From CAVSIP01 sp963728075 (GTDB lineage Bacteria; Actinomycetota; Actinomycetes; JAFAQI01; DASSKL01): a stretch of DNA of 64,000 nt. Made by a program: the position numbers and the translations under genes. The stretch is taken from contig CAVSIP010000004.1 of the NCBI GenBank assembly GCA_963728075.1, forward strand, positions 186,001 through 250,000. Direction: 5' to 3'. The notes under the pieces were generated by a model. It was not told the DNA's origin. It was given only the letters and a program-made list of their open reading frames with translations, and searched no databases. Below are positions 36,198-45,117 of this stretch, one piece after another (the first letter of the stretch is position 1; every line of letters begins with the position of its first letter).

Positions 36198-37061
36198 CTA
36201 CGCCAGGCCGCGCCGCGCCACCCGCGGCTCCCGGTCGCCGCGGATCGCGGCGACCACGTCGAGCGCCTGGCGGGTCTCGGCGACGTTGTGCGCGCGGAAG
36301 ATCCGCGCGCCCAGCCACGCCGAGACCGCGGTCGCGGCGAGCGTCCCGGGCAGCCGCTCGCCGGTGGGCAGGTCGAGGGTCTCGCCCACGAAGTCCTTGT
36401 TCGACAGCGCGACGAGTACGGGCCAGCCGGTCGCGGCCACCTCGCCGAGCCGGCGGGTCACCTCGAGGGAGTGCCGGGTGGTCTTGCCGAAGTCGTGCCC
36501 GGGGTCGACGACGATCCCGTCCTCGCGTACGCCGGCCGCGAGCGCCCGCTCGGCCAGTGCAGTGACGGTGGCGACCACGTCCGCGACGACGTCCGCGTAC
36601 GCCGGGCGGTGCGGGTCCGTACGCGGGGGCAGGTGCCCGGCGTGCATGCACACCAGCCCGGCACCGACCGCCGCCGCGGCCTCGGCGATCTCCGGGTCGG
36701 CGCCCTCCCACGGGTCGTTGACCAGGTCCGGGCGGACGGCCTCGACGACCTCGGCCCGCCACGTGTCGACGCTGAGCACCAGGTCCGGCCGCGCCGCGCG
36801 TACGGCGGAGACCACCGGCCGGACCCGGTCGACCTCCTCGGCCGCGGACACCTGCGCGCCCTGGCCGGCCTTCACCCCGCCGATGTCGACGATGCCCGCG
36901 CCGGCGTCCGCGGCCGCCAGCGCCGCGGTGACCGCGGCGTCCAGCCCGTACGTCGCGCCCCGGTCGTAGAACGAGTCGGGGGTGCGGTTCACGATCGCCA
37001 TGACGACGAGCTCGCTCGGCGCGAACTCGCGCCGGCCCAGCCGGAGTGCCCGCTGCTCCAC
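36198..37061 (-). CDS. folP2: Dihydropteroate synthase homologue, FolP2-type
   Basis: A 287-residue TIM-barrel protein. MAIVNRTPDSFYDRGATYG is the pterin/diphosphate loop; the wording RTPDSFYDRGAT and VDIGGVKAG match the mycobacterial FolP2 branch rather than FolP1. Further pterin-site segments are LSVDTWRAEV, LVNDPW and GIVVDPGHDFGKT. FolP2 proteins are known to lack detectable dihydropteroate synthase activity in mycobacteria, so a folate role is uncertain. The GTG start at 37061 is divergent from the next gene, with 17 bases between. Confidence 0.85.
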   Translation of the reverse strand: MEQRALRLGRREFAPSELVVMAIVNRTPDSFYDRGATYGLDAAVTAALAAADAGAGIVDIGGVKAGQGAQVSAAEEVDRVRPVVSAVRAARPDLVLSVDTWRAEVVEAVRPDLVNDPWEGADPEIAEAAAAVGAGLVCMHAGHLPPRTDPHRPAYADVVADVVATVTALAERALAAGVREDGIVVDPGHDFGKTTRHSLEVTRRLGEVAATGWPVLVALSNKDFVGETLDLPTGERLPGTLAATAVSAWLGARIFRAHNVAETRQALDVVAAIRGDREPRVARRGLA

Positions 37062-37078
37062 CCCTCCAGCGTGCCAGG

Positions 37079-37384
37079 ATGGAAGGCGTGTTCGTCGTCG
37101 GGATCATCGTGGCCGCGGTGGTCCTCGTCGGTGCCGCGCTCGTCGCCGCCGGTCGGGGCGAGCGCATGTCGGTCGAGCCGCCGGACCGCGAGTACGTCGG
37201 CCTGCCGGACGACCCCGTGCACGCCGGCGACGTCGAGGCCCTGCGCTTCCCCACCGGGTGGCGCGGCTACCGGATGGCCGACGTGGACGACGCCCTGGCC
37301 CGCCTCGCCCGCACGCTCGCCGCCCGTGACGCCGAGATCGCCACGCTGCGCGCCGAGCTCGACGCCCTGCGCACCGACGCATGA
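37079..37384 (+). CDS. Small DivIVA-domain-like membrane protein
   Basis: A 101-residue protein with an N-terminal transmembrane helix (VFVVGIIVAAVVLVGAALVA). It is followed by FPTGWRGYRMADVDDALARLA, which is the DivIVA-type short motif (F-x-x-x-x-R-G-Y-x-x-x-x-V-D) that can sense curved membrane. A short coiled coil ends the protein. Such proteins often accompany folP2 and tag in actinobacteria. ATG 37079 or GTG 37088 could be the start. It overlaps the next gene by 4 bases (ATGA). Confidence 0.75.
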   Translation: MEGVFVVGIIVAAVVLVGAALVAAGRGERMSVEPPDREYVGLPDDPVHAGDVEALRFPTGWRGYRMADVDDALARLARTLAARDAEIATLRAELDALRTDA

Positions 37385-37773
37385 GCGAGGTCGCCGCCAG
37401 CATCGAGGTCGCGGTCGGCGCGCGGACCGCGTGGGAGCGGCTGACCGACTGGGAGTCCCAGGGCGAGTGGATGATCGCCACCGTCGTCCGCAAGGCGGGC
37501 GAGCGCCGGTTCCTCGCGCGTACGGGCCTCGGCCCGCTGCGCATCGACGACGTGATGGAGATCGAGATCTGGGAGCCGCCGCGCCGGGTCGAGGTGCGCC
37601 ACCTCGGCCGGCTGGTGCGCGGCCGGGGCATCTTCCGGGTCGAGCCGCTCGGCGAGGACCGCTGCCGGGTCACCTGGCAGGAGGTCGACCAGCTGCCCGG
37701 CGCCGGGCTCATCCGGCCGTTCTTCGTCTGGTCGCTGCGCCGGTTCGCCCGCCAGCTGGAGGGTCGCCGGTGA
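37381..37773 (+). CDS. SRPBCC family protein
   Basis: A 130-residue START-like/SRPBCC protein: IEVAVGARTAWERLTDWESQ starts the helix-grip fold and CRVTWQEVDQLPG covers the later strands, ending in a long helix FVWSLRRFARQLE. Such proteins bind hydrophobic ligands in a deep cavity; no ligand can be inferred. ATGA overlap with the upstream gene and GTGA overlap with tag show a tightly coupled operon. Confidence 0.8.
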   Translation: MSEVAASIEVAVGARTAWERLTDWESQGEWMIATVVRKAGERRFLARTGLGPLRIDDVMEIEIWEPPRRVEVRHLGRLVRGRGIFRVEPLGEDRCRVTWQEVDQLPGAGLIRPFFVWSLRRFARQLEGRR

Positions 37774-38316
37774 GCGACGGGCGCTGCCCGTGGGCGACGG
37801 CGGCGCCCGACTACCTCGCCTACCACGACGAGGAGTGGGGCCGGCCCGTCCACGGCGACGACCGGCTGTACGAGCGGCTGACGCTCGAGGCGTTCCAGTC
37901 GGGCCTGTCCTGGCTGACGATCCTGCGCAAGCGCCCGGCGTTCCGCGCCGCGTTCGCCGGCTTCGCGATCGAGCGGGTCGCGGCGTACGGCGACGCCGAC
38001 GTCGCCCGGCTGCTCGCCGACGCCGGCATCGTCCGCAACCGGGCGAAGGTCGAGGCCGCGGTCGCCAACGCGCGGGCCGCGGCCGACGCTCGGCTCCGGC
38101 GGCCTGGACGCGCTGCTGTGGTCGTACGCGCCCGACACCGCGCGCCCCGCACCGCGCACGCTGGCCGACGTCCCGGCGACCACGCCGGAGTCGTCCGCGA
38201 TGGCCAAGGACCTGAAGAGGCGCGGGTTCCGGTTCGTCGGGCCGACGACGGCGTACGCGCTCATGCAGGCGACCGGGATGGTCAACGACCACCTCGCCGC
38301 CTGCCCGGCTCGTTAG
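37770..38316 (+). CDS. tag: DNA-3-methyladenine glycosylase I (apparent frameshift near 38088)
   Basis: Removes 3-methyladenine from alkylated DNA. From GTG 37770 the frame reads RCPWATAAPDYLAYHDEEWG and SGLSWLTILRKRPAFRAAF, clear Tag motifs, and continues into GIVRNRAKVEAAVANARA. At 38085-38092 the frame breaks; a net +1 shift (or two lost bases, as in GACGCGCTC) restores SGGLDALLWSYAPD, SSAMAKDLKRRGFRFVGPTT and the C-terminus, which ends at TAG 38314-38316. The His and Cys of the zinc snap are in the two halves (HDEEWG region; AACPAR tail). If genuine, the enzyme would be truncated after about 107 residues. The stop overlaps the convergent lhgO end by 4 bases. Confidence 0.8.
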
Positions 38317-39521
38317 GGGAGCCGGCCCTCGACCGCGTCGACGATCTCCGCGCCGATCGCCAGGGACGACGTCGCCGCGGGGGAGGGGGCGTTGAGGACG
38401 TGCACGGCGCCCTCGGCGTGCGCGATGCGGAAGTCGTCGACCAGCGCGCCGGTACGGTCCATCGCCTGCGCGCGCACGCCGGACGGCCCGAACGCCAGGT
38501 CACGGGCCCGCAGCTCGGGGACATAGCGGCGCAGCGCGCGGACGTACGCCCGCGTGACCGCGTCGCGCCACACCTCGGCCGCGCCGACCCGCCAGTAGCG
38601 GCGGGCCAGCCGCCACAGCCCGGGGTACGCCGCGAGCCGCGCGACCTCCCGTACGGACACGTCGCGGCGCCGGTAGCCCTCCCGGGCCAGCGCGAGCACC
38701 GCGTTCGGCCCGGCCCACACCGCGCCGTCGATCCGCCGGGTGAAGTGGACGCCGAGGAACGGCAGCGCCGGGTCGGGTACGGGGTAGACCAGCGCGCGCA
38801 CCAGCCCGGCCGCCTGGGCGGTGAGCGTGTAGTAGTCGCCGCGGAACGGCACGATGCGCACATCCGGCTCGGCGCCGGTCGCCGCGGCGAGGCGGTCGGC
38901 GTGCAGCCCGGCGCACCCGACGAGGAACCCGGCCTGCACCGCACCGGCGGACGTGGCGAGCGCCCACCCGTCCGTACGCCGGGTGGCGCCGGTCACCGCG
39001 CACCCGGTGACGATCCGCCCGCCCGCGGCCTCGACCCGCCGGGCGTACGCGGCGGCGACCGCGCCGAAGTCGATGATCCCCGTCTCGCGCACCCACAGCG
39101 CCCGCCGGCCGACCACGTGCGGCTCGACGTCGGACCACTCGCCGGGGCCGAGCTCGACCAGGTCGGTGATCCCGTTGGCCCGCGACCGCTCGGCCAGCGC
39201 CTGCAGGCGGGGGATCTCCGCGTCGCTGGCGGCGACGACGAGCTTGCCGCACCGCTCGTACGGGATCCCCTCGGCGTCGGCGAAGGCCTCCAGCCGCGCC
39301 TTGCCGGCCCGGCACAGCCGGGCCTTCGCCGACCCCGGCGCGTAGTAGACCCCCGCGTGGATCACCCCGGAGTTGTGGCCGGTCTGGTGCCGGCCGATCG
39401 CCGGCTCCTTCTCCAGCACCGCGACCGACAGCCCCGGCCGCCGCTCGAGCAGCTGCATCGCCGTCGACAGGCCGACGATCCCGGCCCCGACGACGGCGAC
39501 GTCGTACCGGTCCGAGGTCAC
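38313..39521 (-). CDS. lhgO: L-2-hydroxyglutarate oxidase-like FAD enzyme
   Basis: An FAD-dependent oxidoreductase of the DAO family, oxidising L-2-hydroxyglutarate to 2-oxoglutarate. The dinucleotide fold YDVAVVGAGIVGLSTAMQLL is at the N-terminus. RHQTGHNSGVIHAGVYYAPGSAKARLC is the characteristic LhgO stretch, and IVPFRGDYYTL plus FLGVHFTRRIDG and GPNAVLAL follow. About 402 residues from GTG 39521. ATG at 39566 would add 15 low-complexity residues encoded by a CCGTCCCC repeat and is less likely. Confidence 0.85.
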   Translation of the reverse strand: MTSDRYDVAVVGAGIVGLSTAMQLLERRPGLSVAVLEKEPAIGRHQTGHNSGVIHAGVYYAPGSAKARLCRAGKARLEAFADAEGIPYERCGKLVVAASDAEIPRLQALAERSRANGITDLVELGPGEWSDVEPHVVGRRALWVRETGIIDFGAVAAAYARRVEAAGGRIVTGCAVTGATRRTDGWALATSAGAVQAGFLVGCAGLHADRLAAATGAEPDVRIVPFRGDYYTLTAQAAGLVRALVYPVPDPALPFLGVHFTRRIDGAVWAGPNAVLALAREGYRRRDVSVREVARLAAYPGLWRLARRYWRVGAAEVWRDAVTRAYVRALRRYVPELRARDLAFGPSGVRAQAMDRTGALVDDFRIAHAEGAVHVLNAPSPAATSSLAIGAEIVDAVEGRLP

Positions 39522-39576
39522 TCGCCCCGCCGTCCCCACCGTCCCCGCCGTCCCCACCGTGCCCACCGACCCCCGT

Positions 39577-39661
39577 CGCCTTCGTGCGGCCTGCTGGGGT
39601 CAAACGATCTCCAACAGCCACAGCTGGCCGCACGAAGGCGTGCCGGGGCCGCACGAAGGCG
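39577..39661. repeat. R2 palindromic repeat, copy d
   Basis: CGCCTTCGTGCGGCC at 39577 pairs with GGCCGCACGAAGGCG ending at 39640. The loop has TCAAACGATCT as in copy c. A further right half-arm, GGCCGCACGAAGGCG, ends at 39661. It lies downstream of the enoyl-CoA hydratase gene and upstream of lhgO. Confidence 0.85.
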
Positions 39662-39672
39662 GTGGGTGGGGG

Positions 39673-40455
39673 TCACTCGCCGGTGAAGGTCGGGCGCTTC
39701 TTGTCGAGGAACGCCTGGGTCGCGTTGCGGTGGTCCTCGGTCGCTCCCGCCTTGTCCTGCAGGCGAGCCTCGGTCTCCAGGGCGTCGTCGAGGCTATGGG
39801 TCGAGGAGAACTCGAGACTCTCCTTGACTGCTGCGTACGCCGCGGGCGCGCCCTGGGCGAGCCGGGCGGCGTACTCCCGCACCCCGTCGGCGAAGCCGTC
39901 GTCGGGCAGCAGCCGGTTGACCAGGCCCATCTCCAGGGCGACCGCCGCCGGGACGCGCTCGCTGGCGAGCAGCAGCTCCATCGCCCGGCCGTAGCCGACC
40001 AGGCGCGGCAGCGTCCACGAGGCGCCGGAGTCCGGCCCGAGCCCGATGCCGGAGAACGCCATCGTGAAGCTCGCCGACTCGGCCGCGACCCGCAGGTCGC
40101 AGGCGAACGCCAGGGACGCGCCCGCTCCGGCGGCCACCCCGTTCACCGCGGCGATCACCGGCTTGTGCAGCGCGGTGAGCGTGCGGACGACCGGGTTGTA
40201 GTGCCGGCGTACGGTCTCGCCGACCCGGCTGCCCTTGGCGAGGGCGTCGGCGTGCTCGCGCAGGTCCTGCCCGACGCAGAACGCCCGGCCGGCGCCGGTG
40301 AGCACCACCGCGCGGACGGTGTGGTCGTCGCTCGCCCGCCGCAGCGCGTGGAACAGCGCCTCCTTGGTCGCCACGTCGAGGGCGTTCATCGCGTCCGGCC
40401 GGTTCAGCGTGAGCGTCGCCACGCCGCCGTCGGTCTCGTAGCGCACGGTGTCCAC
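39673..40455 (-). CDS. Enoyl-CoA hydratase/isomerase family protein
   Basis: A 260-residue crotonase-fold enzyme. ALDVATKEALFHAL, then VLTGAGRAFCVGQDLREH (oxyanion strand) and VIAAVNGVAAGAGASLAFACDLRVA (second oxyanion loop). Asp in GLGPDSGASWTLPRLVGYGRA occupies the position used for isomerisation in PaaG-like members, rather than the second Glu of classical hydratases, so an isomerase activity such as in phenylacetate breakdown is possible. The GTG at 40455 gives DTVRYETDGGVATLTL at the N-terminus; it is divergent from the flippase-like gene, 17 bases away. Confidence 0.85.
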   Translation of the reverse strand: MDTVRYETDGGVATLTLNRPDAMNALDVATKEALFHALRRASDDHTVRAVVLTGAGRAFCVGQDLREHADALAKGSRVGETVRRHYNPVVRTLTALHKPVIAAVNGVAAGAGASLAFACDLRVAAESASFTMAFSGIGLGPDSGASWTLPRLVGYGRAMELLLASERVPAAVALEMGLVNRLLPDDGFADGVREYAARLAQGAPAAYAAVKESLEFSSTHSLDDALETEARLQDKAGATEDHRNATQAFLDKKRPTFTGE

Positions 40456-40472
40456 GCCCGTAGTCTCCCTGC

Positions 40473-41405
40473 GTGGCGCCGTCCGCACCAGCACCTGAAC
40501 GGGCTCGGCGCGCCCGGCTGATGCGCTGGGCGCGCCGGGCGTACGGCGTGATCATGGTGGCCGCGCTGGTGTACGTGGTGGTCACCGCCCGCGCGGACAT
40601 CGCCCACACGGCCCGCAACGCCCGGATCTGGGTGCTCGTGCTGGTGCCGGTCGTCGCGGTGGGCCAGCTGGTGGTGGCGAGCGCGTTCTGGGCGACCGCG
40701 CTGGCCGGCTTCGGCGAGCCGGTCGGCATGCGCGCGAGCCTGGACGCCACCCTCGGCGCCACGCCGGCGCGCTACATCCCCGGGTCGGTCTGGTACGCCG
40801 TCGGGCGGGTCGCCCGGCTGCGCGAGGCGGGCGCCCGGACCCAGACGCTGACCACGGTCGCCGCGCTGGAGATGGTCGTCGTGCCGGTGGTGGCGTTCGC
40901 GTACGGCGGGCTGCTGATGGCGGTGACCAGCGCGCAGAGCCCGGTCGACTCGCTCTGGATCGCGGCGGCGGCGCTGCTGCTCGCCCTCGCCGGGTCGCCG
41001 CCCGTGGTGAACCTGGGCCTGCGGGTGGTCACGCGGTTCCGGGGTACGCAGTTCGAGCCGCTCACCTGGTCGCTGCACGTGCGGCTGTTCGGCTGGAGCG
41101 CGCTGCAGTGGACGTGGGCGGCCGGGGTGTTCGTGCTCTATCTCTCTGCGTTCCCCAACATCCACGGCGGCGGGGTGGTCGAGGTCGCCGGGTCGTTCAT
41201 GGTCGCCTGGGGGGTGGGCTGGCTGGCGATCTTCGCGCCGCAGGGGGCCGGGGTGTTCGAGGCGACGCTCGCGGCGCTGCTCACCGGCCAGACCCGCGCG
41301 GGCCTCGCGCTCGTCCTCGGCGGCTACCGCGCGGTGATCGCCGTACGCGACGCGGTCACGTTCGGCGCGGTCCTGCTCGCGCGGCGGCGAGCAGCGCGTC
41401 GATGA
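40473..41405 (+). CDS. Lysylphosphatidylglycerol-synthase-type transmembrane (flippase-like) protein
   Basis: A 310-residue polytopic membrane protein with 7-8 helices, of the UPF0104/AglD-like family related to the membrane half of MprF. GATPARYIPGSVWYAVGRVARLREAG is the family's conserved cytoplasmic block, and FAPQGAGVFEATLAALL lies near the end. Relatives are thought to move or help transfer polyprenyl- or phospholipid-linked molecules. It adjoins a pyruvyl transferase, a glycosyltransferase and a UDP-sugar epimerase, so a role in lipid-linked glycan export is a reasonable inference. GTG start at 40473. The last 50 bases overlap the convergent csaB-like gene. Confidence 0.75.
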   Translation: MAPSAPAPERARRARLMRWARRAYGVIMVAALVYVVVTARADIAHTARNARIWVLVLVPVVAVGQLVVASAFWATALAGFGEPVGMRASLDATLGATPARYIPGSVWYAVGRVARLREAGARTQTLTTVAALEMVVVPVVAFAYGGLLMAVTSAQSPVDSLWIAAAALLLALAGSPPVVNLGLRVVTRFRGTQFEPLTWSLHVRLFGWSALQWTWAAGVFVLYLSAFPNIHGGGVVEVAGSFMVAWGVGWLAIFAPQGAGVFEATLAALLTGQTRAGLALVLGGYRAVIAVRDAVTFGAVLLARRRAARR

Positions 41406-42430
41406 CCTCGTCGTTGCCGCGGCCGCGGGCGAGCAGCGCCTCGGTGGCCGGGACCCGGCCGAGGACGCCCGCCACCGCGTCGGCCAGCCCGGCCGGCCCC
41501 TCGGCCCGCCAGGGCAGCAGCCGCGCCGCGTCGCCGAGGTCGGCGGCGAGCGAGTCGACCTTGGGGGAGTAGCCGACCAGGACGGCGGGCCGGCCGGCGA
41601 GCGCCGCCGCGATCCCGCCGTGGTAGCGCATCGACACCACCGCCCGCCCGGTCGCGACCTCGTCGACGAGCCCGTGCACGCCCGGGGTGGCCAGCGTCGC
41701 CGGCGTACGCATCCGCCGGGCGACCTGCTCGTGCAGCGGGCCGTCGCGGTCGGCCTGCAGGGCGACGAGGTGGACGGCGAGCCCGGTGCGGGTCGCCGCC
41801 TCGTCCAGCGCGGCCGCGGTCGCGGCGAGCAGCGGCTCCGGCGGCGACGCGACGCGGGCGCGCACGGCGGCGGGCAGCCGGCCCCGCCGCCCGGCCCACG
41901 GCCGCAGTGAGACCACCAGCCGGTCCGCGGGCTCGACCTCGCACTCGAGGGAGAGCCAGCGCGAGGTCGGCGGCGACCAGCGGCGGCCGGCAGCCGATCC
42001 CCGCCAGCAGCCGCGCGGAGTCCGCGTCGCGCACGCTCACGGCGACCGCCCCGGCCAGCGTGCGGCGGACGAGCGCCTGGCCGGCCCGCGTGTCCAGCCG
42101 CCCGGCGCCGAGCCCGACCCCGGCGTACGGGGTGCCGCGCAGCCGGGCGGCCCACACCCGGGACAGGTGGTAGGGCAGGTTGAACGGGCTGGTCTCGTCC
42201 TGCAGCAGCCCGCCGCCGCCGAGCACCGCCGCGTCGGCCTCGCCCGCGGCCCGCCACACGTCCCGCACGCCGACCGCCTCGACGCCGTGGACCACCCGCG
42301 TCGTCGCCGGGTCCACCGACACGGCCACCACCGTCGCGCCGCGGGCGCGCAGCAGCGTGCACAGCCCGGCGAAGACGAGCTCGTCGCCGAGGTTGGTCGA
42401 GCCGATCCAGCCCGCGACGAGCACCCGCAC
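41356..42430 (-). CDS. csaB: CsaB-like polysaccharide pyruvyl transferase (apparent frameshift near 41950)
   Basis: Transfers pyruvate from PEP onto sugars of wall glycans; CsaB makes the pyruvylated ManNAc bound by SLH domains. From 42430 the frame reads VLVAGWIGSTNLGDELVFAG, then VLGGGGLLQDETSPFNLPYH and VSVRDADSARLLAGIG. At about 41948-41958 a net +1 shift (or loss of two bases in a CT repeat) leads into LECEVEPADRLVVSLRPW, then VVSMRYHGGIAAALAGRPAVLVGYSPKVDSLA, the CsaB C-terminal active-site region with the conserved Arg-Tyr-His. Total about 358 residues, normal for CsaB. Neighbours (UDP-GlcNAc epimerase, SLH protein) support the assignment. If the break is real the gene is inactive. Confidence 0.75.
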
Positions 42431-42476
42431 GGCGCGACCCTACGCGGCGGGCGGCACGCCCTACGCTGGTCCCGTC

Positions 42477-44063
42477 ATGGCCGAGGACGCGGACGCCTTC
42501 CGCTGGCGGCACCTGTGGACGGGCGTCCCCGCGGTCGTCTGGTGGGTGACCGCCCTGTTCGCCGCGCTGCTCGTCGCGTGGACGGTGCTCACCCCGGCCT
42601 ACCAGGCGCCGGACGAGCCGAAGCACGTCGACCGGGCGCTCGCCGCCGCCCACGGTGAGCTGATGCCGGCGCCGAAGGGCCGCACGCTCGGGCTGGGCAT
42701 CGACCGGTCGCTCACCGTCTCGGGCCTGCCGTCGTGCTGCCCGCCGCCCCGGTTCGCCTACCGGCTCGACCAGGCCCCGCCGGCCGACCAGCGGCCCAGC
42801 ATCGACGCCCTCGGCGGGCTGAGGCCGACGACGAACGTCAACCAGCTGACCGCGCACCCGCCGGGCTACTACGCCTACGAGGGGCTGGTCGCGCTGCTGA
42901 TGCCGAGCGACTGGGGGTACGACGCGACGCTCGAGGGGCTGCGGCTGGCCTCCGCGCTGCTCGTGGCGCCGCTGCCGCTGCTGCTGTTCGCGGCGGCCCG
43001 CCGGTTCGCGGGGGAGGGGCCGGTCGCGGTCGCCGCGGCGGTGCTGCCGCTGGGCCTGCCCCAGCTGACCTTCCTCGGCGCGAGCGTGACCAACGACGCC
43101 GGCATGGTGCTCACCGGCGGGCTGGTGACCGTGCTGGCGGCGTACGTGCTCACCGGGGACACCTCCCGGCGCACCGCGCTGTGGTTCGGCCTGGTGTCGG
43201 CGGCCGCGATCATGGTCAAGTTCTTCGGGTTCACCGCGTTCGTCGTGCTCGGCGCCTCGTACCTGGTCGCCTCGTGGCGGGCGGGCCGGGCCCGGCCCAC
43301 GCTCGACCAGGGCGGGTTCGCCGCGGGCGTCGGCCTGCTCGTCGGCGGCTGGTACTGGGTGCGCAACGTGGTCCTCTACGGCGCCGTGCAGCCCGACGGC
43401 GGCGCCTACCTGCCCCCGCCCGCCCCGCCGGGCTGGCACGCGAGCCCGGTGCACTACTTCCTGCGCGGCTACCCGGCCCGGATGCTGTCGAGCTTCGTCG
43501 GCAAGTTCGGCTGGCTGGCCGACCCGCTGCCCGCCGCCGTGACCGGGCTGTGGGTGGCGCTGATGGTGCTCGGGGTGCTGCTCGCGCTGCGGCTGCGGCG
43601 CACCCGCCGGGCCCGCTGGACCGCGGCCGACGTGGTCATCCTCTGCACCCCGCTCGTGCTCCTGTACTGGGGGGTGGGCCTGCGGGCGTACCACGGGTAC
43701 GTGCTGCGGGCCTCGCTCGGCGCGAACCAGGGCCGCTACCTCTACTTCGGGCTGGCCGGGCTCTTCGTGGCGATGGCCCTCGGCCTGCGCCGCCTGTCCC
43801 CGGCCGCGCTGCGCTGGGCGCCGCTCGGCGTGCTCGCGTTCGCCACGGCCCTGCAGGCGCTCGCCGTCCACGACGTGCTGCACTACTTCTGGGGGCCGCC
43901 CGGGGTCTCGCTCACCTACCGGCTGCACGACGTGGTCGCCTGGTCGGCGTGGACGGCCGAGCCGCTCGCCCTGGTCGGGGTGGTCGCGGCGGTCAGCCTG
44001 GTCGCGGCGGCGGTGACCTCCGTACGGCTCAGCCCGTCGCGAGCCGCTCGAGCAGGGTCTTGA
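42477..44063 (+). CDS. DUF2142 membrane protein, GT39-like glycosyltransferase
   Basis: A 528-residue polytopic protein with about 10-12 helices. The first external loop has TPAYQAPDEPKHVDRALAAA, the acidic pair typical of polyprenyl-phosphate-sugar dependent GT-C enzymes and of the DUF2142 family. NQLTAHPPGYYAYEGLVA and the ANQGRYLYFGLAGL stretch near the end are further family blocks. It probably transfers a sugar from a lipid carrier on the outer membrane face. ATG 42477 is 46 bases from the divergent csaB-like start, suggesting a shared promoter region. The 3' end overlaps the convergent wecB by 35 bases. Confidence 0.8.
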   Translation: MAEDADAFRWRHLWTGVPAVVWWVTALFAALLVAWTVLTPAYQAPDEPKHVDRALAAAHGELMPAPKGRTLGLGIDRSLTVSGLPSCCPPPRFAYRLDQAPPADQRPSIDALGGLRPTTNVNQLTAHPPGYYAYEGLVALLMPSDWGYDATLEGLRLASALLVAPLPLLLFAAARRFAGEGPVAVAAAVLPLGLPQLTFLGASVTNDAGMVLTGGLVTVLAAYVLTGDTSRRTALWFGLVSAAAIMVKFFGFTAFVVLGASYLVASWRAGRARPTLDQGGFAAGVGLLVGGWYWVRNVVLYGAVQPDGGAYLPPPAPPGWHASPVHYFLRGYPARMLSSFVGKFGWLADPLPAAVTGLWVALMVLGVLLALRLRRTRRARWTAADVVILCTPLVLLYWGVGLRAYHGYVLRASLGANQGRYLYFGLAGLFVAMALGLRRLSPAALRWAPLGVLAFATALQALAVHDVLHYFWGPPGVSLTYRLHDVVAWSAWTAEPLALVGVVAAVSLVAAAVTSVRLSPSRAARAGS

Positions 44064-45117
44064 GGATCTCCTCCGACGGGGTCTGCAGCTCCAGGCGCAT
44101 CGGCCGGCGGTAGGTGTCCGGGTTCGTCACGAACGCGGCGATGAGCGCCCGGTCGTACCGGGAGAGCACCACGTTCTGGCCCAGGCCGTCGAGCCGCTCG
44201 GTCTCCAGCCGCCACAGCAGCGTCGGCGTGCCCAGCAGGGCGCACTCCTCCTGCACGCTGCCGCCGTCGGTGATCACGTACGGCGCGTGGCACAGCGCCG
44301 TCGCGAACTCCTTGTGCGGCATCAGGTTGGCCACTTCGACGCCGGCCTGCCTCAAGGTCTGGTCGAACCCGAGGCGCTCGAAGGTCTCCCGGGTCGGGCC
44401 GTGCAGCACCCACAGCACCCGCCGGGACGCGGCGATGGTCGCGACGAGGGTGACGAGCTGCTCGATCCGGCGGTGGATGTGCAGGTTCTCGACCCGGTGC
44501 ATGGTCACCACGACCGGCCCGGCGGCGTCCGGGGCGGCGGTGTCGACGGCGTACCGCAGCGCCTCGATGACCGTGTTCCCGCTGACCGGGACGACGTCGC
44601 CCTTGACCCGCAGCGACTCGAGGTTGGCGACCGCCTCCGGGTGGGGGGCGAACAGCACGTCCGACAGGCGCATGACGGCCAGCCGGATGAGCTCCTCGGG
44701 GAACGGGTGGAACCAGCGGTGCGAGCGCAGCCCCGCCTCCAGGTGCGCGACGGGCAGGCCGGCGCGGTGGGCCATGAGCGTGGCCATGAGCGTGGAGGGG
44801 GTGTCGCCGTGGACGACGCAGATGCCGCCGTCGCCGCCGAAGACCTCGCGGCGCAGCCGCCGCGGGCTGAACAGCCGGCCGGCGAGCCCGGCACCCCAGC
44901 GCATCGCCTGCGGCACGGTGGTGACGTCGGCGGCGCCGCCGAGCACGTAGTCGGGCCGCCGGACGCCGAGCTCGTCGCGCAGGTCGCGGGAGAGCGCCGC
45001 GTGCTGGCCGGAGTCGATCAGGCGGTAGTCCACGCCCTGCTCGTCCATGAGCCGGAGCAGCGGCGCGGTCTTGATGTACTGCGCTTTGGTGCCCAGGAAG
45101 ACGTGGATCCGGTTCAT
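44029..45117 (-). CDS. wecB: UDP-N-acetylglucosamine 2-epimerase
   Basis: Converts UDP-GlcNAc to UDP-ManNAc. MNRIHVFLGTKAQYIKTAPL begins the GT-B fold; VVHGDTPSTL, HLEAGLRSHRWFHPFPEELIR (catalytic His/Glu region), VSGNTVIEAL, VVVTMHRVENL and ITDGGSVQEECALLGTPTLL are the conserved family blocks. The usual length is about 370; here 362. LGTKAQYIK instead of the common FGTRPEAIK marks a subfamily and could indicate a different sugar. ManNAc is the sugar that CsaB pyruvylates, which fits the neighbourhood. Confidence 0.85.
   Translation of the reverse strand: MNRIHVFLGTKAQYIKTAPLLRLMDEQGVDYRLIDSGQHAALSRDLRDELGVRRPDYVLGGAADVTTVPQAMRWGAGLAGRLFSPRRLRREVFGGDGGICVVHGDTPSTLMATLMAHRAGLPVAHLEAGLRSHRWFHPFPEELIRLAVMRLSDVLFAPHPEAVANLESLRVKGDVVPVSGNTVIEALRYAVDTAAPDAAGPVVVTMHRVENLHIHRRIEQLVTLVATIAASRRVLWVLHGPTRETFERLGFDQTLRQAGVEVANLMPHKEFATALCHAPYVITDGGSVQEECALLGTPTLLWRLETERLDGLGQNVVLSRYDRALIAAFVTNPDTYRRPMRLELQTPSEEILKTLLERLATG

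Noticed and set aside
40404..43928. Open frame of over 1,100 codons on the minus strand across four genes
   Set aside because: Runs against well-supported genes on both strands and has shadow-type composition; only the short csaB part within it is real.
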